Counted from the first letter of the stretch, positions 1 to 11,189 are shown. The stretch is DNA of 64,000 nucleotides from Cristatella mucedo (GCA_009760855.2 WPIO01000166.1:352501-416500), one strand, 5' to 3'. Numbers and translations: made by a program. Notes: generated by a model not told the origin, from the sequence alone.

Positions 1-371
1 ACTAAGCCAAGGGTCAAGGTCTCTTTCCTTTGCCCCGCCACATGGGCAGCCAATCCCGACCTGCGTCAGAACTTCCCCTGACCTGACCACATTTAAAAGG
101 AACTTAAAAACACACCTATTTAGGACAGCATTTAATGGGTCCGTGTGATTCGTCCTTCACGTGCTTATGCGTGCGGACACTGCGCATACTGCCACTAACC
201 ACATTTGCATGCTGACCCTGTGCATGTCACCCCTAACCATGTTATTCATTTTGTTTGTTTTTTAAGCATGATTTTACTTACCATTTAATTGTATTTCCCT
301 TTGCAGCAAATGTAAAGCGCCTAGAAAGAGATTAAGTTCTCTGAGGGCGCTTTATCAAGTGCATTATTATT
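1..371 (+). repeat. L2-A LINE, 3' end (5' truncated by window)
   Basis: This is the 3'-terminal part of a LINE family named L2-A here. The last RT-domain trace is followed by an untranslated tail and the terminal hairpin around AAAGCGCC...GGGCGCTTT, then an ATT-rich tail. The same order recurs at 5190-5597 and 46045-46470. The tail resembles the 3' ends of L2-clade elements. It is non-functional. Confidence 0.8.
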
Positions 372-1010
372 AATCGTAATAAGGCTGAAGGAACGCGCTT
401 CGCAGTTCCCCAAAGACGTCACTTGTAGGTCCCTCTTCGCTCCCTTACTTCCTCCGGCCTTGACCCATCTGAATTGCATCAAGCCTCGTCCCGTCTCATC
501 GCCAGCTCGTCCCAGTCCGGTCGTTACGTTGTGCCCATAGCTAATTTCCATATATTTGGGAGCACAGTGCCTTTGGGTCTCTTTCGGTGCCTTTCGGTAC
601 CTTCTGTCACAGCGCCACCCAAAGCCGGCGCTCACTAACTACCGACATCGCGTCCTCACCCAATGTGATAACACTCGAAAAGAAGTACAAGCGCTCTAGC
701 TCTTCCTCGCTTTGGCTTTGCTCCGTCTCCGAGGGAATCGTCCTTTTTCACGCCCGTGTCACTTTTCTCTCCGCTGCGTCAGACACGTTCTGACGACGGA
801 GGCCAAGAGCGATGGCCATATTGCTACGCTCCAAATGAACCGGTCTCTTTTACCGATTGCTGCGCCAGCTCGCCTGTGCATAATTCAATGCACGGTACGA
901 ACCAGCGGACGCGAACTGTCTTCCTGTGCGCTTTTGCGTGTTTGTCAAATAATGATGCACGATGATCATTGACGTCATTAACAGGTGCTTCTCTTTGTAG
1001 CCAGTTTTAA
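372..1010. other. No recognisable feature
   Basis: This is mixed sequence of moderate GC. Open frames overlap on both strands but show no domain or convincing splice pair. I see no gene. Confidence 0.5.
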
Positions 1011-1039
1011 AACGTTTCGGTAGAGATTAAGCTCTCCTA

Positions 1040-1175
1040 GGGTTGAGAGCTTATTCTACTGATTTAACAGCCTCATTTGCATAGTGGCAGAAGAGCCTTA
1101 ATGGCTATCACCACCACTTGCAACTTGCAATAAAGGACTACACAATGCAAACCCTCGACCTCGGCCGTGTCGCTC
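1040..1175 (-). repeat. SINE-1 copy, degenerate
   Basis: Read on the minus strand, it matches the SINE-1 copies at 28810 and 61606: the B-box side lies near 1160, then the body with TAGCC..TTAAGGCTCTT, and a tail ending in AGGCTGTTAAATCAG. The head runs into the (CT)n array. Confidence 0.65.
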
Positions 1176-1177
1176 TT

Positions 1178-1544
<367 letters not shown>

Positions 1545-1609
1545 AGGCTCGTCATTAGTTCACGAGAGGCGCGTATCGCAGCTCTTCAAACTTTCTCAGC
1601 GTCGTTCAA

Positions 1610-1690
1610 ATGTATTTCAGTTCTATCAAGCCTCTCATGATCGCTTCGGTCGCGGCGGCGGTGCCCTTCATCATCACGGACGCAGGCCCT

Positions 1691-1784
<94 letters not shown>

Positions 1785-1892
1785 ATCCGGTCACCGCGGT
1801 GGCCACGTCGACCGCCGACTATCCTGCATATCTATGGCACGAGTCGGTAGTGGCGCTCGCTGCACCTTCCGCGGCGACGCTACGTCTTCGAG
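1610..1892 (+). CDS. TMEM255-like exon 1 (N-terminal, poly-proline)
   Basis: This open segment ends at a strong donor (GAG|GTGAGT), phase 1, which fits exon 2. In-frame ATGs are at 1610 and 1637; both have weak Kozak contexts, so the true start is uncertain. An AG at 1619-1620 after TGTATTTC could instead be an acceptor, moving the start codon upstream. The segment encodes a short hydrophobic stretch, then about 32 prolines from the (CCG)n array, then about 37 residues leading to TM1. The N terminus is not conserved in this family, so this is the least certain exon. Confidence 0.45.
1691..1783. repeat. (CCG)n trinucleotide array, about 31 units
   Basis: This is a pure CCG/GCC array. It lies in the frame that would give poly-proline in the TMEM255-like N terminus, so length changes would keep the frame. 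It could be intronic or UTR if exon 1 is smaller than drawn. Confidence 0.95.
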
Positions 1893-2033
1893 GTGAGTGC
1901 CGGGCGGCCCCTGCGTCGTCGCCGGCGCGCAGAGCGGCGAGCAGAGCGGCGACGCCGGCGCACAGGTCCGCCGCCGCCGCCGTGGCGGCTCGTATTTCGG
2001 TCGGAGACGCCGCAGAGGCTCGCTTCTTTGCAG

Positions 2034-2164
2034 CTGCGACTGCTCTCTGCTTCGGCGTCATCATAGCGACGCTCAGCATCTCGCTCATGGGCTTCATCGC
2101 CGGCACCATCGCCTACGACGCAGTCGGCAGCGAAGACCGAGGCTCGTTCTGGGCTCACGTTCCG
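2034..2164 (+). CDS. TMEM255-like exon 2 (TM1)
   Basis: The exon is bounded by acceptor CTTCTTTGCAG and a weaker donor (CCG|GTGCGG). It encodes a hydrophobic helix of about 25 residues (core GVIIATLSISLMGFIAG), then a short polar loop ending SFWAHVP, which leads directly into TM2. The position matches TM1 of TMEM255 proteins. Entry phase 1 and exit phase 0 both fit the neighbours. The upstream 141-bp interval (1893-2033) has no stop in this frame, so retention of that intron would also stay open. Confidence 0.65.
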
Positions 2165-2485
2165 GTGCGGCCGCCGTCGCTTGCTGCGCGGCGATCGCGC
2201 GGCTCCGGCGCGCGATCGCGGCGCACTTGACTCGCGCGACCGTCCCGCCGCCGCCGCCAGCCGCCGCCAGCCGCCGGCGGAGAAGGCGACGCTGAGCGAG
2301 CTCTCGCCGACGTGAGCGCACTTCTCGAGGCGACAGAGCGCAGCCCCGGAATGAGTCAGTCGCGCGCGCCGCCTGGCGGCTGCTGCGACGAGCCGCGGCC
2401 ACTCTCGCGCGCGCCCTAGCCGAGCGTCGGGCCGAGAGCGAGAGAGCGGCGAGAGAGCGCGCGCCCGCGGCGCTTTCCGCCGCAG

Positions 2486-2542
2486 GTTCTGCTCGGAAGC
2501 ATCGCCGTCATTACGGGCGTTAGGCGTCAGAGGGCCAAGTGG
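2486..2542 (+). CDS. TMEM255-like exon 3 (TM2, 19 codons)
   Basis: A very short exon between acceptor CTTTCCGCCGCAG and a strong donor (TGG|GTGAGT), with phase 0 on both sides. It encodes VLLGSIAVITGV followed by a basic stop-transfer stretch (RRQRAKW). This parallels the VILGFGS..ENKRQ stretch of human TMEM255. In the ENTREP family the same position also ends in a W/KR motif. Confidence 0.75.
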
Positions 2543-2926
2543 GTGAGTGCAAGTAGCGTCTCACTTCCCCGCCGCTGCCGTCGCTCCGCCCCCTCCGCCC
2601 GCCGTCATCTCAGACGGACGGCGCTCCGACGCGAGGCGGCGAGCCGCCGCGCGTTCGCATTAGCAGCCGACAGCAGCAGCAGCGGCGGCAGAGCCGGCTA
2701 CCGCGGCTCGCTCGCTGTAGCTCGCTCGCTGGCGACTGTAGCGACGGGAGCGAGACGCCGAAAAAGGCAACATGGATGCCAGCCTCACAGACGCTTTTCG
2801 TGGGGGTGATCGACGGTCTGCGGGAGCTCGGAAGGCGAGAGCGTTTCGATAAAGAGAGCTGCTCCCCATAGAAATATGGCGGCTGACCGTTAGTTTGCTT
2901 GCACGTAGCGGGTTTGAAAAAGAGAG

Positions 2927-2991
<65 letters not shown>

Positions 2992-3499
2992 GAGTGGTAC
3001 GCACGCTGAACGTTCGCAGTAAGCTCGCAAGAAAGCAGACTGTGAGGCGGTGAGCTCGCGGTTCCCACGCTCTCCTGAAGATCGCCAGCCTGACCTCGTG
3101 ACCTCAACACACCAGAACTGCCCCGAAGACCGGACGCCACCAAACGAAGCGGCTGCGCGCAACGAGAGAAAAGTTTCTAACGCGCGCAACGAGAGAACTC
3201 TAACGCTGCGGCTCTCATTCTGCCGAGCGTCCTCCGCGTAAGTGTTCGCCTCAGTGTTCGCAAGCAGTTCGTCTCGGAATGACTACAAACGGGCTTGACT
3301 AATGCAAGCGACGAAAATATTGAGAGGAGCCGCCACGCTGCCCGACGCGAAATACGAAACTCATTCGCTCCCATAGCTTCGCGCGCGCACATTCTTCGCG
3401 CTCATAAACCCGGCTACTGCTCGCTGTGATGCTGCCCCGGCGGCAGGACGAGCTCACTGCGCGAGCGAGCGAGCGAGCGCGCGGTCCTTCCGCCGGGAG

Positions 3500-3548
<49 letters not shown>

Positions 3549-4086
3549 TCCCCTGGTCGTCCGTCGCTGGCTTCAAATTCTCCCGCGACCTGCCGTTCGA
3601 TTCGCTCGCCGCTCGATCCGCACGCGGCGGCAGCGTACCGTGGCCTAAAGCGGGGACGCCGTGGAATGGAGCCGCGTTCCGCGCAGCCGCACGCCAGGCG
3701 ACGAGTGTGCTCGACGTGCCGCGTGCCTGCGCCTTCGTTCTCCGCGACGCGATTGTCTCGCTATCGATTGTGCGGCCTTTCTTAAGCGGCTCGCGTTGGA
3801 CTGTCGACAAAGTGCCCACGACAAAGGGGCACAAGTCCGCACAATGGGCGGATCCGTGCGGAGCACGGCCAGCTCGAGCGAGCGAGCCAGCCGACGCGAC
3901 GCGAGCGCTCGCGAGAGCCGAGCCGCCGACCGAGAGCAGTCGGGAGGGAAATCGAGAGAAGCCGACGCGGCGCGCGCTGGTCAGACGGTCGAGCGCTGTC
4001 GACTCGGAGTCGCGTCAACTCCGCGAGCTCCGTCGACTTCCGCTTCCAGGAAGCGGTAGCGGAAAGCTTCCAGGTCGGCTCGGCGT

Positions 4087-4165
<79 letters not shown>

Positions 4166-4591
4166 CTTGAGCTTCCGAGGAAAGTTCGTTTCCGGGGGCG
4201 CTTCGACCCCCCCCCCCCCCCGCCGCGAGTCGCGCACGCACGCGTTCGATTAGTTGGACGCCGGCGCTAGTCCGGCCAGCCTATCAGCTGCGTCCGCCTC
4301 GGCGGCGGCGGCGGCGAGCCAGGCGGTTCGAGAGGCGAAGGGCCGCCGTTCGCGCCCGCAGCCGACGCCCTGCCTGAGTCTCTCTCGTAGTGCCCACTGC
4401 GTCTCCGGATCATTGCGCGGCGCGCGAGCGAACTCTCCTGTCTCCGTTTCTCGACCCGACGTTTTTCGAGTGCTCGCCGCGCTCCCGTCGGGCTTGCGGT
4501 CTAATTCTGCCGCTTCGCCTCCTCATCCCTTTCCCCCGTCCCCGGTCGTTCTGCGCTGTGCCTCGAGCTGCAGCAGCAGCCGTCGCCCAGT

Positions 4592-4625
<34 letters not shown>

Positions 4626-4693
4626 TGAGCGCAGCTCGCACCAGCAGCTCGCCGACTGAGACTGAGACTCTGTCTCTTTTGGCTCTGCGTCAG
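2543..4693 (+). other. Intron 3, CpG-rich with microsatellites
   Basis: This is a 2.15-kb intron of very GC- and CpG-rich sequence. It contains (AG)n at about 2918-2996, (GTC)n at about 3507-3548, (AG)n at about 4088-4162, a C14 run near 4207 and a short (CCG)n at 4590-4625. No exon inside it could be supported. Confidence 0.6.
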
Positions 4694-4783
4694 ATCTCGG
4701 TCGGACTGCTGTTCAACATTCTCAGCATGGTTCTGACCTTCTGCGGGGCGGTCATCGATGGACTGTCGGCCAGCAAGCTGCAG
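4694..4783 (+). CDS. TMEM255-like exon 4 (TM3, 30 codons)
   Basis: A pyrimidine-rich acceptor (TGTCTCTTTTGGCTCTGCGTCAG) and donor CAG|GTGACG bound exactly 30 codons, phase 0 on both sides. The product is a complete TM3 ending FCGAVIDGLSASKLQ. Human TMEM255A has the equivalent FCCAIVDGVFAARHI, with the Phe-Cys-x-Ala and Asp-Gly-x-x-Ala positions kept. It is one of the two most diagnostic exons. Confidence 0.85.
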
Positions 4784-5189
4784 GTGACGCTCTTCGCAGC
4801 GAGCGAGCGAGCAGCGTCCGATGGCCTAGCGACGTAATACGTCCGACGTAATACGTCCGACCTAATACGTCCGATGGCCTCGCGGCAGCCGCAGCAGCGT
4901 GCCACGCTTCCGAGCGGACGCAGGGCGCTTCCGGACGCAGGCCGGCGGCAGGGCGCGGCCGCTTCCGAACGGACGCAGGAGCAGCGACCCGCAGAGCGAT
5001 CGCTCTGCTCTCCCGCGAGATCGCGTGGATCAGCTCTCCCGTCGCTCCAGTTCGAGACTGACGCGCCCGAGCGCTCTCTAGGCCGAGATAGTGACGAGCC
5101 AGAGCCGCTTTTCCGCTCCGACGCTCGAACATTCTTGAACATTCTGTCGAATGCTCCTCGCTTGCACGGCGGCGAGGGGGGAATAGTTA

Positions 5190-5597
5190 CCTCGTACAAA
5201 CCTCAAACACTTTGGAGACCGTGCACTTAGTTCTAATGCTCCCTAAGCCTGGAACTCACTTCCGACTTGCGTCAGAACATCTTCTGACTTGACCACATTT
5301 ATTTAAAAAGAACTTAAAAACACGCCTATTTAGGACAGCATTTAGTGGGTCCCTGTGATTCTTCCTTCGTGTGCTTATGCGTGCTGACACTGTGCATGCT
5401 GCCACTATCCACACTTGCATGCTTACCCTGTGCATGTCACCCTTAATCATGTTATTCATGTTGCTTATTAAGCATGATATTACTCACCATTCAATCGCGT
5501 TTCCCTTTGCAGCAAATGTAAAGCGCCTAGAAAGAGATTGATTTCTCTGAGGGCACATTATCAAGTGCAATATTATTATTATTATTATTATTATTAT
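5190..5597 (+). repeat. L2-A LINE 3' fragment inside intron 4
   Basis: It begins in the degenerate RT C-terminal coding stretch (TCGTACAAACCTCAAA) and runs through the whole 3' UTR to the AAAGCGCC hairpin. It ends in a (ATT)n tail about 75 bp upstream of exon 5. It is same-strand as the host gene and closely similar to the copy at 1-371. Confidence 0.85.
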
Positions 5598-5672
5598 AGT
5601 TGCTATCGCCACGACCTCGCGGTAGCGCGCCTCGTCTTCGGCTCGAGGCTGACGCGCTTTCTTGTCTCGCAG

Positions 5673-5857
5673 AGCATCGTCTTCCCGTCCTGCTCCTACT
5701 CCGCCGGCGCCGCCGCGGCCGTCTGCAACACGACGACCGGAGGCGGCGCGTCATCCGTCGGTCAAGAATCGGGCGGCGTTTGCGGCGGTCTGTCGGTGTC
5801 CGGCGGCTCGTGCTACTGCTGCCAGGTCTACCAGCAGTCGTGCAACGGCGGCGGAAT
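5673..5857 (+). CDS. TMEM255-like exon 5 (Cys-rich outer loop)
   Basis: Acceptor CTTTCTTGTCTCGCAG and donor AAT|GTGAGT bound 61 codons plus 2 nt. It encodes the loop between TM3 and TM4, with an NTT N-glycosylation sequon, Gly/Ala/Ser expansions and a GGSCYCCQVYQQSC motif. TMEM255 proteins carry a matching NTCYCCDLY..C motif. The Cys-x-Cys-Cys and following Cys probably form disulfides in the large loop. Exit phase 2 fits the next exon exactly. Confidence 0.85.
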
Positions 5858-6034
5858 GTGAGTGCCGGGCAGCCGTGCTCGCCGAGCGCCAGCGCCCTCG
5901 CGTCCGCCCTCGCGTCCGCCGCCGCCGCCGGCTGCTGCTGCTGCGTCGTCGCTGCGTCGCCGCCGCCGCCGCCGCCGCCCTCGTGTCGGATGCCGTTGGG
6001 CCGGATGCGACGTCATGCCGGCGTCTCGTCGCAG

Positions 6035-6215
6035 TTCGCTGAGTCGGCCGCCGTCGTCGTCGCTGCCGCACTACTTCTCTGACGTATCGTCGTGCTCGTT
6101 CGTCAGCGACTTCTACTGTCCCATGCTGTGGCTGTCGTCCGTAGCGTGCGGCCTGACGTTCACCCTGCTCACCGCCGGAGTGGCCGTCTGCGCCCACTAC
6201 GCGGCGTGCCTGTCG
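6035..6215 (+). CDS. TMEM255-like exon 6 (TM4)
   Basis: The first base completes the codon split at exon 5; 60 whole codons follow up to donor TCG|GTGCGT. It encodes a serine/proline linker, YFSDVSSC, then a hydrophobic TM4 (core LTFTLLTAGVAVCAHY). Human TMEM255A has YYEYIDVSSC immediately before TM4, and this match is the strongest single family signature. The acceptor (GTCTCGTCGCAG) has a mediocre pyrimidine tract. Confidence 0.85.
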
Positions 6216-6254
6216 GTGCGTGCTCGAGAGCGCGCGCCGCGCCGCCGCCGCCGT

Positions 6255-6385
6255 CTGCGCATTCGCTGGGCCGCGATAGCCCAGGAAGGAAGGTGCTCGC
6301 TCTTCGGACCGAGGTTCGAATCCTGCAACGGTTCGTCTTTTTTCTGCTAACTGTAAGCGATTGGGCTCTTCTGCTGCGCTATACA
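6255..6385 (+). repeat. SINE-1-like tRNA-derived fragment
   Basis: It contains a B-box-like GGTTCGAATCC preceded by GGTGCTCGCTCTTCGGACCGA. The body GGGCTCTTCTGCTGCGCTATACAAACGA parallels the SINE-1 body. It is degenerate and intronic. Confidence 0.55.
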
Positions 6386-6704
6386 AACGACGCTCGTGAA
6401 TACAAATATTGGCTTCGCTTCGCTCGCTCGCCGCCCGGGTCCTGTCTTTCGCGACGCGCGTGGCTTAGCGAGCGCCGCAATGGCACGCCACGAATAAGAC
6501 GACCGGCGCCGCGGCTAAATACGAGGGCGTGCTTAAATTTGGTGAAATCTTAGCTGCGTGTCGGTTCGACGGAAACGTCCCGGTTGGGAGGATAGCCAGC
6601 CGACTCGAGGCGCATCTCACTAGTACTCAAGCATTCAAAGCGTGTCGATCAAGAATGCGAGGGGAATGTGCCTGAAAACTCCGCTCCCGCTAAAACACCT
6701 CTGA

Positions 6705-6737
6705 CGCTGACGTTTGGCTTGTCACCAAACGTCAGCG
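6705..6737. repeat. Perfect inverted repeat, 13-bp arms, 7-nt loop
   Basis: The arms (6705-6717 and 6725-6737) contain TGACGT cores. The neighbourhood (6746-6815) has further TGACGTC/CTACGTC words. It lies in intron 6. Confidence 0.85.
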
Positions 6738-7139
6738 CATTGGATTGCTAGTTGACGTCGCCAAGCCAAATAAATAGGCTCGCTGCAACGAACGAAAACC
6801 CGCCTACGTCTACGTCAGCCGTCTGCAGCGAAGAGATGGCCGGAAGCGGCAGCAGCGCTTCCGGCGATGGCCACTCAGCGATCGTCTGCTAGCTAGGCAT
6901 CAGAGGGTAGTTCCGCAGAGGTTGGCGGCACGCGAACTTACTCGAATCAACTGTATTTTTCACACGGGTAGAGAGAGCGCTTAATCACGTGGCGACTCAT
7001 TCGATCCGCCCCAGTAAACGGCGCCGCCCTAGGACGGTCATGCGCTGCCGACAGACGCGTCTCCGCCGATCAAGTCTCAGATCAAGCGTGTCGTACTGGG
7101 GCTCACTTCTCACGCGCATTTCCCCATCATCTTCCCCTT

Positions 7140-7185
7140 CCCTCTTGCCTTCGTCAAGCGGCGCCGCTTGACGAAGGCAAGAGGG
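7140..7185. repeat. Perfect palindrome, 23-bp arms, no spacer
   Basis: Bases 7140-7162 and 7163-7185 are exact reverse complements. The symmetry continues imperfectly for about 8 bp on each side. It is intronic and not part of any repeat family seen in the window. Confidence 0.95.
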
Positions 7186-7469
7186 GGAGATGACTCAACA
7201 CTACAAGCGGTCGTCTGAAAAGAACCCCGGCGCACCACACTGTTGACGCTTTTGGCAACAGTGGGTGCGTCGTTCGCACTCCATCCGCCCTCCTCAGGCT
7301 CCAAGTGGTGAGCCTGATGGTCACGTGACCTCGACACTATTAATGGCTCGGCGTCACGAAAACCAAATCGATCGATCGCTTGCAGTGTCGAGAACAAATT
7401 CGCCTCGAGAGCGGCTACAAGGAGCGACAATTTTCTCCTACGCATTGTCAACGCTCTCTTTCGCCCTCT

Positions 7470-7806
<337 letters not shown>

Positions 7807-7942
7807 GTAATTCTCTCGCCCTCTCTCTGGCGCGGAGCCTCGGCTAGCGAGTGCGGCGATCATCCGCCGGGATTTAACCAGAGCGCTAGCTCGCTCCGTC
7901 GTTCGCTCCAGCATTCGCGCGTGCCGCTCTTTCCGTCTTCAG

Positions 7943-8093
7943 AAAGTGCAGCCGCTTCAGGCTAGCGGCGGCACTTCCGCATCCGCTGGCCCGCCCGTCT
8001 ACGAAACGGCTCTGCCTGTGCTACCACCGCCATACGACGAAAGTCGCCACTCGTTCGCACATCCGGCCGCTGCGGCCGCCGCCATCTTCGGAG
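7943..8093 (+). CDS. TMEM255-like exon 7 (proline-rich cytoplasmic tail, PPPY)
   Basis: Acceptor CTCTTTCCGTCTTCAG and donor GAG|GTGAGG bound 50 codons plus 1 nt. It encodes the start of the C-terminal tail with LPVLPPPYDE, a PPxY motif of the kind bound by WW domains of NEDD4-type ligases, and a poly-alanine stretch. Proline/tyrosine-rich tails are typical of TMEM255 and ENTREP proteins. The WW-domain interaction is inference. Confidence 0.75.
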
Positions 8094-8296
8094 GTGAGGC
8101 TCCGCTCGCGAGCGCCTCGACGTCGGCGCCGAGCTCCTTTCGTCGGCGCTTCCGCTTATTCTATTTCCGCTTCCGCTTATTCGGCGAGAGCTCGAGGGCG
8201 TCAACCGACGGTTTCCAGGTTCCGCTGCGAGGCTTCGGCCGAGCGACGCGGCGGTCTTCAGCGCGTCGCGACTGGCCGCCGCCGTCTCCTTGCCAG

Positions 8297-8382
8297 CGCC
8301 GACGCGGTCGGCACCGTCGTCGACCGCTCGCATGCCTTCCGGCGACGCTCAAATCGAGTACCCGCCACCCTACTCCCCGTGA
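8297..8382 (+). CDS. TMEM255-like exon 8 (C terminus PPPYSP-stop)
   Basis: Acceptor CCGTCTCCTTGCCAG; two bases complete the codon from exon 7, then 27 codons and TGA at 8380-8382. The product ends QIEYPPPYSP. Human TMEM255A and B end in the same six residues, PPPYSP, at the stop. The exact C-terminal match, in the phase predicted by the upstream exon, is strong support for the gene model. Confidence 0.8.
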
Positions 8383-9418
8383 CGGCGATCGGCGGCAGGC
8401 AAACCGAACGGTCGACGACGACGACCTCGAGAGGAACTCTCGTCCGCTCTCGTCCGGTCGGCCGCCGACTGCTCGGTCCGTGGGCGACGCTGGACGCCGC
8501 CTTCGCCGTCGAGCCGCTCCGTCAGGGGCCGTCCGTGCTTCGTAAATAATCGACATTCATAAATCGGCCGGCGAGATGGACGAGAGGCGCCGCCCAGTTC
8601 GCGACTCCGCCGCCGCCGCGTTTTTCCGAGGAAGTCGGAGTCGCGGACGGGCACGGCGGGCGGGCGGGCGGGCACGGCGTTGCCGCTGGCTCGCTGCCGG
8701 CTCGTCGTTGCAGCCGCGCTCCCGTCTGCCGAGTCGAGACTGCGAGGCTGCGGCTTCATTTTCGCTCGCCATCGGCCGCCGCCGCGGCGGACCGCACCGC
8801 GGGCGCTTCCGTTTGCAGGGGCGTTCGGGTGGGACGCTCGCTCGCTCGCTGCACTGCGATTGGCTGCGCCGCCGCCAATCGGCGTCCGCCTCGGCGGAGC
8901 CTGGGCCGCCGCCGCGGCTTCGGCGAGCCGCGGATATGCAATCGCGAAAAGCGGCGTAAGCGGCTCTAGCGCTGCGGCCTCGATGTGATTGCGCCCGCCG
9001 TCGTCGTCGGTTTTATTTTTGCACGAAAGTTTGCCATGCGCGGCACAGAGCACGTCCGTTCTCGGAGAGCATGAGATATCGATACGACGTAACTATAATA
9101 ACTATAACTATTGCATTACTGTATGATATATTATAGCCGACTCGTGCGACTGCGCAGGGCGGCTGGCGGCTCGCCGCACGACTGCGCACGTGCAGAGAAA
9201 GGAAGGGAGCGAGCGAGCGAGCGAGCTGGTAAAAAGGTTGTCCTCTCCGTTCGGAGCTCTTTGGTGCCATCTTTACAGCATCGACGAGCGACCAGCAGCC
9301 CTGCCTAGCGACATAGCATTGCAGCGCTACGTGACGCTGGCTGAAGCTCGAGGAATGAAGGCTCGGAAGCCTTTTCTCGTCCGCCACCTTGACCTTGCCG
9401 TAGCGCGCGACCTATTAC
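8383..9418. other. 3' flank, CpG-rich, no further gene seen
   Basis: This should contain the 3' UTR of the TMEM255-like gene. No canonical AATAAA is seen. Very GC-rich sequence runs to about 8990, followed by ordinary sequence. Open frames here are GC-driven shadows. Confidence 0.5.
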
Positions 9419-9505
9419 AGTAATAATAATAATAGCAATAATGCACTAGATAAAGCGCCCTTAGAGAACTCAATCTCTTTTTAGGCGCTTTACGCTTGCT
9501 TCAAA
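9419..9505 (-). repeat. L2-A 3' terminus (minus)
   Basis: An (AAT)n tail is followed by the reverse complement of the L2-A terminal hairpin (AAAGCGCCC...AGGCGCTTT) and little else. The copy is severely 5'-truncated. Confidence 0.8.
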
Positions 9506-9559
9506 GGCTTACAGAGCCTCTATTTGAGATACTCACTCGTCTTCGCGTGTCTATATTGA

Positions 9560-9700
9560 TACGGAAGCATTAAGGAGACTCTCCTTAATTATATTTATAT
9601 AATTATATTATATATTATAATAATATTCAATAATTCAAAGTATAATATAATATAGTATTGTTATAATATAATATATGTAATTTTAATTATATTAAGGAGG
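9560..9700. other. AT-rich stretch
   Basis: TA/AAT-rich low-complexity DNA. It begins with a 21-bp palindrome (10-bp ATTAAGGAGA arms around one base) near 9570-9595. Confidence 0.7.
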
Positions 9701-9804
9701 AAAATGTATATAGTTTTTGTAAATCTCAAAATTGAAGCAGAGCTGATAGGTCTGGGAGGGTGGGGAGAGGCGGGGCGACCGGGCGCAAGGGCTGCTGCGG
9801 ATGT

Positions 9805-9975
9805 ACGCATGTTGATGCATCTCCGTCTGTGGCTCCACCAAGACTACGTTAACGTGCTCGCCCGAACCAAGGTCAAGGTGAATATAGTGGATCGCTGAGG
9901 TCGCGGGCTCGAGTCCTCGCGGCACACGTGAAATGTCTGGATAGAGATGAAGTTCCACTAGGGCTCCATACGAAT
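9805..9975. repeat. LINE-B 3' tail (minus) plus SINE-2 copy (plus)
   Basis: Positions 9805-9850 match the minus-strand LINE-B 3' end (GCATCTCCGTCTGTGGCTCC). From about 9855 a SINE-2 follows on the plus strand: B-box GGGCTCGAGTCC, then GATAGAGATGAAGTTCCACTAGGG as its LINE-like tail. Confidence 0.6.
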
Positions 9976-11185
9976 GAAACGTGTGCCTGGGCGTGACTAA
10001 AACTTTAACAACTAACTTGTCACTAAAACTTCCTCATAGCACAGCTCCCAACCCTAGCAAGTGAGACTCAATCGGAGCTCAAAACTAATCACCCCATAGA
10101 CTCAGCACGGCAAAAAGTGTATGACGAGGAATTCGCACAAGGAATCCTAGCTTTTAGAATTAGAATTAAAATTAAAATTAGAATTAGAATTAGGATCCTA
10201 GCTTAGGCAAAGTCTCGCTGCCAGTTCCGGTGGATCGTTTAGCACCTTCTTAGCACCTTAGCTCGCAGCGTTCCTCTCAGGCAGGCAGGCAGGCGCGGGT
10301 ATCGCAGCCACACTTCGCCTTCGATCTCCGATCCCAGAGGTTTCAGAACAACGATGTCAACTGCTTGATCTATTGGCAGCTTTTGAGACCACTTTTCACA
10401 CAAGGTCAGTCTTGAGTGTTTGCCGTCTTATCCAGCCAGCTTAGGCACGGCACTCTAATGGTGTGAGCCCTGTCTAATTCAATTTCGGTGAGCAGATTTT
10501 GAAAAAGAAGTGACAGTTCATCCAGTTGGCCTTCGAAATATGGCCAGCATTTAGGATCTGTTCTTGCCTCAGTTCTTTTCGAAATGTACACTCTCCTTCT
10601 TTCTGCTGCAACCACCGTGCCAAATCACCGCTTTCATTCCCAGAGGCAGGTGACACACTGCTGAAATGTACATTTGGCAGCTAAGTTTCTCAAACTGAAC
10701 GATGATAAAAACCGCCTGTCCAGTACTTTTTTGTTATCATCTTTTGGTTTTGTTTATTTTTATTTTATTCGTTACTTTATTTGTGCGGTTCTATTTTTTC
10801 AATCACCCTACAAGTTACGGCTGAACTTGGTTTTTACTGAGAGCCCGACGAGCAGCAGCAGCGAGGAGCAGGAGAGGCAGGAAGCTCGATGAGCCCTCTG
10901 AGAGAGCTATGAGCTTCGATGCTCAGCTCGAGAAGAAGGAGAAGCCGGAAGCTCAGTGAGCCTTGAGAGAGCTATGAGAGCATCTCCCGCGCATGAGAGC
11001 GCCTCTCCAGCGCATCGCCGCGGCCAGCGTCTCCGAGAGAGCCTGCGAGGAATCTCATTTGGCGCGTGTGCTATTTCAAGTAAAATCTCTTCTCTCTGCG
11101 ATGACCGCTTTAGCGTCGCAGTCTGCAAGTCTGCAGCCTCCCTTTGGCGAAGCGAAGTTTCGAAATTTGGACTTGCTTTGCTCAC
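9976..11185. other. No gene recognised
   Basis: It holds an ATTAGA/ATTAAA hexamer run at about 10155-10197 and an imperfect 65-bp tandem repeat near 10885-10990 (GAGAGAGCTATGAG units). A G-rich stretch precedes the LINE-B fragment. Confidence 0.45.
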
Positions 11186-11189
11186 GCAA

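Noticed and set aside
1586-1806. Poly-Arg and poly-Gly frames on the minus strand over the CCG array
   Set aside because: Shadows of the triplet repeat; the plus strand carries the exon that joins TM1.
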